64,000 bases of DNA from NCBI GenBank assembly GCA_028287505.1, contig JAQBPN010000076.1:64069-128068 (forward strand), given 5' to 3'. Source of the stretch: Fibrobacterota bacterium (GTDB lineage: Bacteria > Fibrobacterota > Fibrobacteria > UBA11236). The position numbers and the translations under genes were made by a program. Under the pieces are notes generated by a model. That model was given only the letters and a program-made list of their open reading frames with translations, did not search any database and had not been told where the DNA came from. Below are positions 46,443 to 54,729 of the stretch, piece after piece. Position 1 is the first letter of the stretch, and every line of letters starts with the position of its first letter.

Positions 46443-47132
46443 CTAGGGCTTGGCCTTTTTCGAAAGCGTATCCGCGGACACCGAGTCCCTGCGGGTCAGG
46501 GTCTTGTACTTCGCCTCGTCCAAGGTGACTTCCAATTCCTTCACCAGGCGTTCATTGATGTTTTCGGTCAGGAAGGAAAGTTCCCGCACGATGAAGACCG
46601 GTTCCTGCTGGGGCACGTTCTTGCGCAGATCGTAGAGTTTCTTCCAGACAATCTGGTTGGTTTTGGCATCCTCCAGCGCGTACTCGATGGCCATGTGGGC
46701 ATACCACTGATCCTTGCTGTCGTACTCCTCTATGGCTTGGATGTCGCAGCTGAGGAAGTAGTCCGGAACGTAGTTTTCCACCGTGCGGGTCACGTTGTCG
46801 AACAGTTGCGCGGCTTTGAGGTGCTTGACGAGCAGATCATTGACCATGCGATCCGGATCCACGGCCCAAAGATGCAGACCGTAGAACTGCATCTGGTTGG
46901 CGGATTGGCGGTATACTATCTGGCTGCGCCGGTACGCTTCCGCGATGCTGCAATCGCGGACCCGGACCACGTAGGGGTAGGGCCCTTTCTCGAGGCGTTC
47001 CTTGGGAGGCGTGGGGAGATAGTCCAGCACGTAATATTGGGTGACCTGCGGCTTGGCGAGGAAGCTGCATGCCGTGAGCATGGCCGCCGCCAGGATCGGG
47101 AGGGTTATCAGGGCCGCGCGCGCGAACTTCAT
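46443..47132 (-). CDS. ABC-transport auxiliary lipoprotein (PqiC/DUF330-like)
   Basis: A 229-residue lipoprotein with lipobox LTAC (MLTACSFLAKP) at about residue 22. The opening VTQYYVLDYLPTPP resembles ABC-type transport auxiliary proteins such as PqiC, which anchor MCE systems at the outer membrane. A segment around YRRSQIVYRQSANQMQFYGLHLWAVDP is the family core. The start overlaps the stop of mlaD (ATGA at 47129). It would bridge the MCE protein and the outer membrane. Confidence 0.83.
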   Translation of the reverse strand: MKFARAALITLPILAAAMLTACSFLAKPQVTQYYVLDYLPTPPKERLEKGPYPYVVRVRDCSIAEAYRRSQIVYRQSANQMQFYGLHLWAVDPDRMVNDLLVKHLKAAQLFDNVTRTVENYVPDYFLSCDIQAIEEYDSKDQWYAHMAIEYALEDAKTNQIVWKKLYDLRKNVPQQEPVFIVRELSFLTENINERLVKELEVTLDEAKYKTLTRRDSVSADTLSKKAKP

Positions 47133-48013
47133 TTATGGCGCTCCTGCTTCTCTTCACCGCGCAAGAGGACCGAAGGGTTCTCCTTTATCTGCCGGCTGAA
47201 GGTGTTCATGTTCTTCATGGTTTCTTTCAGGTTGCTCATGGATTGGGCCAGGTCCTCCTGCACGCGCAGCACGGTCAGATCCACCTTCTGGGCCACGCCG
47301 GTCATGCCTTCCGCCGCCTTCCGGTATTCGTGCACGGTCTGCTCCACCTCCATCCTCTGAATCTTGGTTTTCAGGGTGGAGGACGCTACTTCCATGGAAC
47401 CCAGGATATTGTCCATCCTTTTGCCGGGCTTGACACGGTTGATGTCCGTTGCCAGGCTGTCCAGGGAGGAACTCAGGTTGGCGGAACTTCTTACAAGCCG
47501 CTCGAGTTGCTCCCGGTTCTGGGATTCGGTGAAGGAGATGACGTTGCCCAGCAACCTGTCGATCTTGTATGCGATGGAATCGGCGCGCAGGGTGATCTTG
47601 CCCAAGGTGGAAAGTTCGGATTTCACCTCCCCGCCCCGGGGCACGTCCGGCGCGGAATAGCTGCCGCCCGTGATTTCCAGGTACTTGAGGCCCGTGATTC
47701 CGTAACTGCCCATGGTGGCGACCATATCCGCCTTCATGGGCGTCCCCGCGGCCACTTCGAAATGCACCACCGATTTGGATATGTCGGCGGAATCAGTATT
47801 GATTGCGGAAATGTTCCCCACCTCGACGCCGTTCTGCTTCACCGGCGTTCCCAACTCCAGCCCGCTCACGGACTCTACGAGCTTTGTGTAATAGGGGACC
47901 TTCTTGGTGAAGATTTTCTTTCCCACCATTAAGAAGAGGACCACCGCCAGGAACGCGCCGGTTCCCAGCAGGAAGGCGCCCAGGCGGATCTTTTCGCCCT
48001 TGCTCACATCCAT
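47129..48013 (-). CDS. mlaD: MCE (MlaD-type) lipid-binding protein
   Basis: A 294-residue inner-membrane protein. One transmembrane segment (FLLGTGAFLAVVLFLMVG) is followed by an MCE domain (VPYYTKLVESVSGLELGTPVKQNGVEVGNIS, GSYGITGLKYLEITGG) and a long helical C-terminus (about residues 150-275) that could form a hydrophobic needle. I use the ATG at 48013, which overlaps the ATPase stop (TAATG); upstream residues are a shadow. It carries phospholipids between the membranes. Confidence 0.92.
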   Translation of the reverse strand: MDVSKGEKIRLGAFLLGTGAFLAVVLFLMVGKKIFTKKVPYYTKLVESVSGLELGTPVKQNGVEVGNISAINTDSADISKSVVHFEVAAGTPMKADMVATMGSYGITGLKYLEITGGSYSAPDVPRGGEVKSELSTLGKITLRADSIAYKIDRLLGNVISFTESQNREQLERLVRSSANLSSSLDSLATDINRVKPGKRMDNILGSMEVASSTLKTKIQRMEVEQTVHEYRKAAEGMTGVAQKVDLTVLRVQEDLAQSMSNLKETMKNMNTFSRQIKENPSVLLRGEEKQERHK

Positions 48014-48807
48014 TATCCATCCTCCAGATTGAAAACGACGGTCCGCCCCGTATGCTTGACCTCGCCGGGCTTGCGGTTCAGGAAATCCTTGACCTCTTGC
48101 GGGCCGCGGGCCTCCGCTTCTTCCAGCTCGCCGTCGAAAATGACCTTGCCTCCGGACAGGAAGGTCATGCGATCGCAAATGGTCCGGATGGAATCCAATT
48201 CATGGGTGACCACCACCATGGTAATGCCCAGGCTGTCCCGGAGCTCCAGCAACAGATCATCCAGGCCCCGGGAAGTCACCGGATCCAGTCCGGCCGAGGG
48301 TTCGTCGCAGAAAAGCAATTCCGGATCGGTCACGATGGCGCGCGCCAGGCCCGCGCGCTTGCGCATGCCGCCGGAAAGTTCATTGGGGCGCTTGCCATAG
48401 GCATGGCCCAGCTTCACCTGTTCCAGCTTCAGCCGCACCAGTTCTTCGACTATGTCCATGGGAAGACCCGGATTGTGGATGCGCAGGGGCAGAGCCACGT
48501 TCTCGCCCACGGTAAGCGAGGAAAGCAGGGCGCCGCCCTGGAAAAGCACGCCGATGCGGCGCATCAATTCGTTGGTCGGGCGGCCTTCGCTCCAGTCCAC
48601 CACGTTGCCGAGCATTTCAATGGTTCCGCCCATGGGCCTTTCCAGGCCGATGATGTTCTTGAGCAGGGTCGATTTGCCGCAGCCGGAAGCGCCCAGGATG
48701 ATGCGGATCTCTCCCGCGGCCACATGCATGGACACGTCCTCCAGCACCACATGGCCGTCGTAGCCGGCTCGCAAATGGTCCACTTTCAACTTGACGGTCT
48801 CGTTCAT
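48013..48807 (-). CDS. mlaF: Lipid transport ATPase MlaF
   Basis: A 264-residue ATPase. Walker A is GASGCGKSTLLKNIIGL, the signature LSGGMRKRAGLARAI (typical of MlaF), and Walker B LLFCDEPSAGLDP. The Q-loop is LFQGGALLSSLTV. It energises the MCE permease. It lies 16 bases after mlaE and is coupled to mlaD. Confidence 0.95.
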   Translation of the reverse strand: MNETVKLKVDHLRAGYDGHVVLEDVSMHVAAGEIRIILGASGCGKSTLLKNIIGLERPMGGTIEMLGNVVDWSEGRPTNELMRRIGVLFQGGALLSSLTVGENVALPLRIHNPGLPMDIVEELVRLKLEQVKLGHAYGKRPNELSGGMRKRAGLARAIVTDPELLFCDEPSAGLDPVTSRGLDDLLLELRDSLGITMVVVTHELDSIRTICDRMTFLSGGKVIFDGELEEAEARGPQEVKDFLNRKPGEVKHTGRTVVFNLEDG

Positions 48808-48823
48808 GGCCTATCCGGGTTTC

Positions 48824-49891
48824 CTAATAATAGAAGATGAAGGAAAACACGGCATCGGCCATGATGATGGAGAATATGCAGGTGACCACGCAGGAGGTGG
48901 TGGCTTTTCCCACCGCGTCCGCGCCGCCGCGGACGTTCAGGCCTTTATTGATGGCCACCAAGGCGATGATCCAGGAGAACGTCAGGGATTTGATCAAGGC
49001 CTGGCCCAGGTAGTTGACCGTGACCGCGTCCTTGAGTTCATGCAGGTAGGACGCCGGGGAAAGCCGGAAGAACAGGAAACCCACCACCAGCCCCGCGATG
49101 ATTCCGGAAGCCGCGGAACAGACGGTCAGCAGCGGCATGCAAAGGCTCATGGCCCAGAAGCGGGGGAGAACCAGGAAGTGGATGGGATTGATGGCCATGG
49201 ATTGGAGCGCTCCCACCTCTTCCTGGACCACCATGGTGGAGATTTCGGCGGTGATGGAGCTGCCGGAGCGCCCGGCCAGGATGACCGCGGTCATGACCGG
49301 ACCGATTTCCGTGACCATGCTGATGCCCATGCCGCTGGCCAGGAAAACCGTGGCGCCGAACTTTTGCAGCTGGACTCCGGATTGCAAGGCGAGCGTGAAT
49401 CCGATGAGCGTCGAAAGCAACAGGACGATCGGCAGCGCCGTGCTGCCCAAGCGGACCATCTGGATGCGGGTGTCTTCCCGGAGCAGGGTCTTGGGGCGGA
49501 AAAGGGCGAAGGTGGACCAATACAGGGATTCCGACAGCAGCACCAGGGTATCGCGGATTTCCCCGAAGAACTTCATGGCGCTGTCCCCCACGCGCTCCAG
49601 CAATCCGTGGGATTCCTGTTCTTCCGGCTTTTCCTGTTCCGGCAAGGTGACCTTGGCCAGGTCTTTTTTCAATTCCGGGGATAGGTGGGCGAGCACCAGA
49701 CGGCGGCCGGACTTCTCCAGGGACTCCTGGAGATGGGACAGCCAGGCCAGGGAAAGCGCGTCCAGCTTGCGCAACCGGTGACAGTCGAGCCTTAGCGTCC
49801 CTCCTTCGGATTTCTCCATAAGGCCGGAATGTTCCCGGGAAACCCAATCCGGGGTTATCTCTTCGGGTAGTTCGACTTCAGTAACCTTCAC
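48824..49891 (-). CDS. mlaE: Lipid transport permease MlaE with N-terminal STAS domain (MlaB-MlaE fusion)
   Basis: A 355-residue protein starting at GTG 49891. Residues about 15-80 (GTLRLDCHRLRKLDALSLAWLSHLQESLEKSGRRLVLAH) form a STAS domain that in E. coli is the separate MlaB. From 120 on is the MlaE permease, with GFTLALQSGVQLQKFGA, AGRSGSSITAEISTMVVQEEVGALQSM and five membrane segments. It heads the minus-strand operon mlaE-mlaF-mlaD-lipoprotein-OM protein and is divergent from a TolC-like gene. Confidence 0.94.
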   Translation of the reverse strand: MKVTEVELPEEITPDWVSREHSGLMEKSEGGTLRLDCHRLRKLDALSLAWLSHLQESLEKSGRRLVLAHLSPELKKDLAKVTLPEQEKPEEQESHGLLERVGDSAMKFFGEIRDTLVLLSESLYWSTFALFRPKTLLREDTRIQMVRLGSTALPIVLLLSTLIGFTLALQSGVQLQKFGATVFLASGMGISMVTEIGPVMTAVILAGRSGSSITAEISTMVVQEEVGALQSMAINPIHFLVLPRFWAMSLCMPLLTVCSAASGIIAGLVVGFLFFRLSPASYLHELKDAVTVNYLGQALIKSLTFSWIIALVAINKGLNVRGGADAVGKATTSCVVTCIFSIIMADAVFSFIFYY

Positions 49892-50022
49892 TCGCCTGTC
49901 CCGTTAACGTTCAAGGGCACTCATCATGCGGATAATTAATGTTAATTTTCAATGGTCTGTGAGCGAAGTCATCCATCTAACCGATATTTTATACAAAAAA
50001 CCCACCGGGTTCGAAGATTAAA

Positions 50023-51708
50023 ATGAAATATAGGCTTTTCCCGCTCCGGCACGGCGCCCGGCCTGCGGTTTGCAATCGGACCTGGCGTCCGGCCGGACTG
50101 GTTTTCGTCCTTCTGGCCGCGGCTTTGCATCTTTCCGGCGCGCTTGCGGCCGGCCCACTAATGTTGGCGGCGAAGACTCCGGCGGGATCGAAGGCAAAAC
50201 CCTCCGGGAAGCCGGCAGCGGCCAGGACTCCCGTCGATTCCTCTTCCGCCAAGGCCCAAAGCGCCGCCGACTCCGCCAAAGCCGCCGCACCTGCGTCCTC
50301 CTCTGATTCGGCATCGGCCGGGACGGCGGCGATTCCTCCCGGTGCTCCCGCGGCCGCTACCCTGGTTTTCGACTATGTCACCATGGAGCACAGGTCCCAG
50401 GAAATCCATCCCATCCTCAGGGAGAAAAAGCTCGAGATCGACAAGGCCGAGCAGCAAATGCATGAACTGGAAATGGGGGCCATCCTTCCCAAGTTCCAGG
50501 TCGAAACCGGAATCGGCCCGGCCCCGGGCCTGAAATCCATCTACGATACCCTCCATATACAGCCGGCGGGCAGCACCGACTATATCATCCAATCCAACAA
50601 GGATTTCGATTTCGGGAATTGGGGCCCTTTCTTCGGCATCGAAGTGACCGTGGCCCAGCCTTTGAACCTGTCCCGCTACCGGGCGGGGCACAAGGCCGCC
50701 GCGGCCAATATCAAGGTCTCGGAAGCCGCCTTCCAGAAGGAGAAGATGGACGTTTCCGAAGACGCCCAGAAGCTTTACTTCCAACGGGTATTCGCCGGCC
50801 AGATGTTGTCCATCCTGCAGGATGCGACGCATGAACTGGATCGCGCCCAGAAGAAGATGGAGGATTTGCTGGACGAAGGGGATCAAAGCATAAAGCAGAC
50901 CGATCTGCTGGAACTGAAGGCCGGGCGGTATGCCCTGGAAAAAGGGCGCAATGAAGCCGGCCTGGGCGTGGCCCGGGCGGATCTGGGCCTTCGGTTTCTG
51001 ATGCAGCTTCCCGACTCGGTGGTGCTGTCGCCCAAGGATTCCCTCCTCTCCATCCGGCCGGAAAGTTTCCCCTCCTTGGATTCCCTGAAGATGCTGACCC
51101 TGCTCAATCATCCGGACCTCAAGCGGCTCGCCAACGGCCTGGCGGCCCGGCGGGAACTGGTACGCGTGGCCAAAGGTGAAATCGGCCCGGATATCTTCCT
51201 CTTCGGAACCTTCAAATACACCAAGGCCTGGTCCTCGGATCGGCAATCCGGCGGCGAGGATCCTTTCGCGCGGGATCCCTTGAACGAACTGACCGGCGTG
51301 GGCGGACTGGGAATGCGGATCAACCTCAACTTCTGGTCCCGCTATGAAAAGGTGCGCAAGGAGAAAATCGAACTCACGCAACTTGAGCGTACGGAAACCT
51401 ATGCGGCCCGCGGCCTCATCATCAAGATGCAGGACGAGTACGTGCAAATGCTCAATCATAGGGCCAACGTGAACGAGGCGCAGAAATCCCTCCGCGCCGC
51501 CGAAGCCTGGCTGAAGGGCGCGGCCCTGAAATACGATCTGGATCCCTCCACCGCCAAGGACATGATTTCCCCCTACAAGACCGCAATCGGAGCCCGCCGG
51601 GATTATTACGAAGCGGTGCTGAATTACAATCTGGCCGTGTCCAAAGTGATCAAATCAATTGGATGGACTCTGACCGATTATATTCATAATTTGAGACCAA
51701 ACGGGTAG
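50023..51708 (+). CDS. TolC-like outer-membrane efflux protein
   Basis: A 561-residue protein of the OEP/TolC family. A signal-like N-terminus leads to a low-complexity Ala/Lys/Pro/Ser linker (about 45-110), then the helical-barrel repeats (IHPILREKKLEIDKAEQQMHELEM; VSEAAFQKEKMDVSEDAQKLYFQRVFAGQMLS; YVQMLNHRANVNEAQKSLRAAEAWLKGAALKY). TolC proteins form trimeric channels through the outer membrane and periplasm. It is immediately divergent from mlaE and is followed by mlaC, so it probably belongs to the lipid transport set. Whether it serves lipid flow or another exporter is unknown. Confidence 0.82.
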   Translation: MKYRLFPLRHGARPAVCNRTWRPAGLVFVLLAAALHLSGALAAGPLMLAAKTPAGSKAKPSGKPAAARTPVDSSSAKAQSAADSAKAAAPASSSDSASAGTAAIPPGAPAAATLVFDYVTMEHRSQEIHPILREKKLEIDKAEQQMHELEMGAILPKFQVETGIGPAPGLKSIYDTLHIQPAGSTDYIIQSNKDFDFGNWGPFFGIEVTVAQPLNLSRYRAGHKAAAANIKVSEAAFQKEKMDVSEDAQKLYFQRVFAGQMLSILQDATHELDRAQKKMEDLLDEGDQSIKQTDLLELKAGRYALEKGRNEAGLGVARADLGLRFLMQLPDSVVLSPKDSLLSIRPESFPSLDSLKMLTLLNHPDLKRLANGLAARRELVRVAKGEIGPDIFLFGTFKYTKAWSSDRQSGGEDPFARDPLNELTGVGGLGMRINLNFWSRYEKVRKEKIELTQLERTETYAARGLIIKMQDEYVQMLNHRANVNEAQKSLRAAEAWLKGAALKYDLDPSTAKDMISPYKTAIGARRDYYEAVLNYNLAVSKVIKSIGWTLTDYIHNLRPNG

Positions 51709-51806
51709 TTGCGGAAAGTAGCGGATAGGGGCCCGGCAAGCGTCCAATCCACGGAACCGGTCCCGGAGGACCGAAACGGTCCCAACGGACTTGAGAAGGA
51801 GTTTCC

Positions 51807-52556
51807 ATGCGGGGAGTGAAATTAGGAGTATTGGCGGGTATGGCGGCTTTGATGCTGGCGGCGGCGCCGGTTTTTTCCGCTCCCGGAGATCCGGTCGCCA
51901 TCATCAAGAAAAAGGACGCCGAGCTCCAAAAAATGCTCCGGGACAAGGCGGCTTCCAAACAGACCGATAAAATCAAAGTGCTCATCAACGGCATATTCGA
52001 CTTCGAGGAACTGGGCAAGCGCGCCTTGGGCCCGGAAACCTGGAAGACCATGACTCCGGATCAGCAGAAGCGCTTCGTGAAGGCCTTCCGCGAGATGGTG
52101 GAAAACGCCTCGGTCAAGAAACTGGAAGTCTATCAATCCGATTCCAGCACTTACGATCCTCCGGAGCTGGGCGAAGGCAAAGCCAGCGTCACCGCGCACG
52201 TCTGGTCCAAGGGTACGGAATCCATCGTAACCTACAAGTTGCTGGCCGAAGGCGAGACCTGGAAAGCATGGGATCTCATCATCGACGATCTGAGCACGGC
52301 CCGCAACTACGGGGAACAGTTCCACAAGATTCTCCAGACCTCGAACATGGACGGGCTGATAGCCAAGCTTGAGAAAAAAGGCAGCGGAGCCATAGAGGGC
52401 AAGCCCGCCGACAGCATGAAAACCAAGTCCGAGCAGGCCACCGGCGCGGCCGCGAAGGCCCCAGCCGCCAAGACGGGAACGTCCGCCGGCGCGGCCAAAA
52501 AAGTTCCGGCCAAGTCCCCCCCGGCCGCTCCCGCGCCGGCACCGGCCGCGCAGTAG
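51807..52556 (+). CDS. mlaC: Periplasmic phospholipid-binding protein MlaC
   Basis: A 249-residue secreted protein (signal LGVLAGMAALMLAAAPVFS). The MlaC core is LINGIFDFEELGKRALGPETWKTMTPDQQKRFVKAFREMVENASVKKL with AHVWSKGTESIVTYKLLAEGETWKAWDLIIDDLS. From about residue 195 is a tail rich in Ala, Lys and Pro (AAKAPAAKTGTSAGAAKKVP), absent from E. coli MlaC. GAGAAGGAG-type RBS precedes the ATG. It would shuttle lipid between MlaD and the outer membrane. Confidence 0.92.
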   Translation: MRGVKLGVLAGMAALMLAAAPVFSAPGDPVAIIKKKDAELQKMLRDKAASKQTDKIKVLINGIFDFEELGKRALGPETWKTMTPDQQKRFVKAFREMVENASVKKLEVYQSDSSTYDPPELGEGKASVTAHVWSKGTESIVTYKLLAEGETWKAWDLIIDDLSTARNYGEQFHKILQTSNMDGLIAKLEKKGSGAIEGKPADSMKTKSEQATGAAAKAPAAKTGTSAGAAKKVPAKSPPAAPAPAPAAQ

Positions 52557-52568
52557 GATTATACGGGG

Positions 52569-53312
52569 ATGGTCTGGGTCTACATCGCCCTGTCCATTCC
52601 CGTCCTGATTCTCCTTCTTCTCCATTTCCTTCGTTTCCATTTCTCCATCGACGTGCAAACCCCGGCAAGCCTCCGGGGTTCCGTGGGTGTTTCCTTTATG
52701 GGCTTCCGCCGTGAAATCTCCGTGGACGCCGGCCGGGCCTTTACCGCGCAAGAAGGCGAGAACGGGGATGAAGATGAAAATGGGGAACCGGCGCCGCAAA
52801 GCTCCGGACAGGATGGCTCCGGCACGGGCCCGGCGTCCGATAAGGGACAACGGGGAGCCTTGAGCATTCCCGATTCGTGGCTGGGATATTTCTCGCGCCT
52901 GAAAGTGCGCCTCCAGAAGGCCTTCATCAAATGGGCCCTGGACTTCAGCGTGTGGCGCCTCCTGGTCCGCTTCACCTTGAAATCGGGAAAGCGCGTTTTT
53001 GGCCTTTTGCAACCGGGTTTGAAATCCCTGCATCTGGGGATGGAGGACGTCTATGATCTGGGCCGCATCGCGGCCGCCTGGTCGGTGGTGAGCGGGACCG
53101 TTCCCGCCTTGAACTGTCCGGTGCAGTTCGGTTTCACCGAGCCGTTCAATTTCCAGGCCAAGCTGGCCGGAGGATTCACGGGCCTGAACACGCTCATTTT
53201 CGGCCTCCTCACGGTCTTCTCCTTCCCATGGATCCCGCTCGGGACCCGTTTCGTCCATTGTTGGCGGGACCCGCGCCTAAGCCGATGGCAAAGACGGGTT
53301 TTACTACCTTAA
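52569..53312 (+). CDS. DUF2953-like membrane protein
   Basis: A 247-residue protein. An N-terminal membrane helix (VYIALSIPVLILLLLHFLRF) is followed by a beta segment, an acidic low-complexity linker (GENGDEDENGEPAPQSSGQ), and a C-terminal part (LGMEDVYDLGRIAAAWSVVSGTVPAL, FQAKLAGGFTG) resembling DUF2953. Function unknown. It starts 12 bases after mlaC and probably shares its transcript. Confidence 0.7.
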   Translation: MVWVYIALSIPVLILLLLHFLRFHFSIDVQTPASLRGSVGVSFMGFRREISVDAGRAFTAQEGENGDEDENGEPAPQSSGQDGSGTGPASDKGQRGALSIPDSWLGYFSRLKVRLQKAFIKWALDFSVWRLLVRFTLKSGKRVFGLLQPGLKSLHLGMEDVYDLGRIAAAWSVVSGTVPALNCPVQFGFTEPFNFQAKLAGGFTGLNTLIFGLLTVFSFPWIPLGTRFVHCWRDPRLSRWQRRVLLP

Positions 53313-53342
53313 AAGCCCGGACAAAGGAAAAGGGAACGACCC

Positions 53343-53792
53343 ATGAGTTTTCTCGAAAAAGAGGATGGCGAAAAAGCCAGCAGCTTCTGGGACTGGGTGG
53401 TCGGCATCGGTCTGGCCGTCGTCATCGGCGGATTCACAGTGTTCTACCAATACCAAAAGCGCTCGTCCAACAGCCGTTTTCACGAGGCGGACGCCCTTTA
53501 CCAGGCCGGTAAAATCAAGGAAGCCGGCAAACTATACGAGGAGCTGAAGTCGGCCCAGTACCTTACCACCAAAGACGACAGCACCATCTACGCCCGCCTC
53601 GACACCATCGAAACCGCCCAGGAACAGGAAAACGCCCTGGTCACGGACGCCAAGAAGAAGGCCGCCGCCGGAGACACGGTCGGCATCGCCGTCGGCTTGC
53701 AGAAACTGCCGCATAAGGAACTGCTCACGCCCGAAGATCAGGCCTGGGTGGATTCCGTGGTCGGCAAATCCTCCCTGGCGTCCAAGCCCTAG
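53343..53792 (+). CDS. Small membrane-anchored TPR-like protein
   Basis: A 149-residue protein. One membrane helix (WVVGIGLAVVIGGFTVFYQY) at residues 18-37 is followed by a TPR-like pair (FHEADALYQAGKIKEAGKLYEELKSAQYL). The rest is charged helix. Function unknown; it may scaffold envelope complexes. It follows the DUF2953 gene by 30 bases and converges on tsaE. Confidence 0.72.
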   Translation: MSFLEKEDGEKASSFWDWVVGIGLAVVIGGFTVFYQYQKRSSNSRFHEADALYQAGKIKEAGKLYEELKSAQYLTTKDDSTIYARLDTIETAQEQENALVTDAKKKAAAGDTVGIAVGLQKLPHKELLTPEDQAWVDSVVGKSSLASKP

Positions 53793-53824
53793 CGGATCAA
53801 CCGCTACAGCCCAACCCCCCTAAA

Positions 53825-54268
53825 CTATCCCAGGGTCACCCGGATGTTACGGGAATCCTCCCCAGCCATCCGGATTTCCATCCGATAGGTGAACGCCTGT
53901 TCCGCCGGCAACCTTTCCGGCCACTCCACCAGACACACTCCCCCCTGCTGGAAATAATGATCCAGCCCGATCTCCTCCCAATCCGCCCCATCCTTCAGGC
54001 GATATAGATCCATATGGAACAAGGGCAGACGGGCTCCGGTATACTCATGGACCAAGGCATAGGAAGGGGAATGGACGTCCCCCGCAAACCCAAGGCCGAG
54101 CGCAAGTCCCCTGGACACGACCGTCTTGCCCGCTCCCAGGTTCCCGGACAACGCCACCGTATCGCCCGCCTTCAAGCGGCCGGAAAACACCTTGGCCCAC
54201 TCCAACGTTTCCGCCTCCGAAGCGGAAACGAACTCCTCAACATTTTCCGGCTCTCTCTTCTCTTTCAC
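53825..54268 (-). CDS. tsaE: tRNA t6A threonylcarbamoyladenosine biosynthesis ATPase TsaE
   Basis: A 147-residue P-loop protein needed, with TsaB, TsaC and TsaD, for the t6A37 modification of tRNAs. Walker A is GNLGAGKTVVSRGLALGLG, and HSPSYALVHEYTG and LFHMDLYRL follow, with LVEWPERLP near the end. The start is GTG 54268. A minus-strand hairpin terminator lies 64 bases upstream (54332-54353), so it is probably transcribed from its own promoter rather than from porX. Confidence 0.94.
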   Translation of the reverse strand: MKEKREPENVEEFVSASEAETLEWAKVFSGRLKAGDTVALSGNLGAGKTVVSRGLALGLGFAGDVHSPSYALVHEYTGARLPLFHMDLYRLKDGADWEEIGLDHYFQQGGVCLVEWPERLPAEQAFTYRMEIRMAGEDSRNIRVTLG

Positions 54269-54331
54269 GGCATCGACCCTTCCATCCCCAGGAATCTAGG
54301 ATTTCTCCCCCTCTTTTCCCCGTCAGCAAAA

Positions 54332-54353
54332 GGCCGGCTTCCCCGGGCCGGCC
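54332..54353 (-). terminator. Terminator after the structured element
   Basis: On the minus strand GGCCGGC pairs with GCCGGCC around an eight-base loop, followed by TTTT. It would end the porX transcript after the structured element and before tsaE. Confidence 0.6.
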
Positions 54354-54477
54354 TGGACCGTAAGGCACAAAAGCCCCTGGACCTACGTCTTGTTTTCATC
54401 GTAAGGCCCAAACATCTGGGCTGCGGGGCTTGGGTTGTGGGCCTAACCCCACACCTCGATCCAACTCGAGTGCTCAA

Positions 54478-54709
54478 GCCTGCGGGGCCGCGCGGGGGCC
54501 GGGGCGAATCAGGCGTAGCCGGCCAGGCGGGACGCATGGTGGAGCACCCGCGAGCCCTTCTTCCAAAGGAATCAATGCGTAAAACCGGGTAATGGGCGAG
54601 TGGGTGCAAAAGCCCCAGCGTATCGATCTACCTTGCGGCCGTCAACCACAGCGAACTGACGCATGGCAGGTGGAGCCGTCCGCCCCGGCCCCCGCGCGGC
54701 CCCGCAGGC
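54478..54709 (-). repeat. Structured 3'-UTR element, copy A (after the PorX-like gene)
   Basis: A perfect 29-bp inverted repeat (54478-54506 with 54681-54709) closes a 174-base interior. Read on the minus strand, 20 bases after the porX stop, it has the shared core ATTACCCGGT then CATTGATTCC, TTTG, GGAAGA at 54593-54559. Distances stem-core and core-stem are 87 and 52 bases. The stem sequence differs from the other two copies while pairing is complete. I do not recognise the family. RNA rather than DNA function is inferred from this pattern. Confidence 0.75.
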
Positions 54710-54729
54710 ATGCGCCCGCGAAGCAAACG

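Larger units (their letters stand above)
54269..54729. other. Gene-free 461-base region between tsaE and the PorX-like gene
   Basis: No protein frame here is convincing. It contains the structured element (54478-54709), a short hairpin near 54411-54426 (GCCCA/TGGGC), and the terminator-like hairpin at 54332-54353. It is therefore mostly the 3' untranslated region of the PorX-like gene. Confidence 0.7.
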
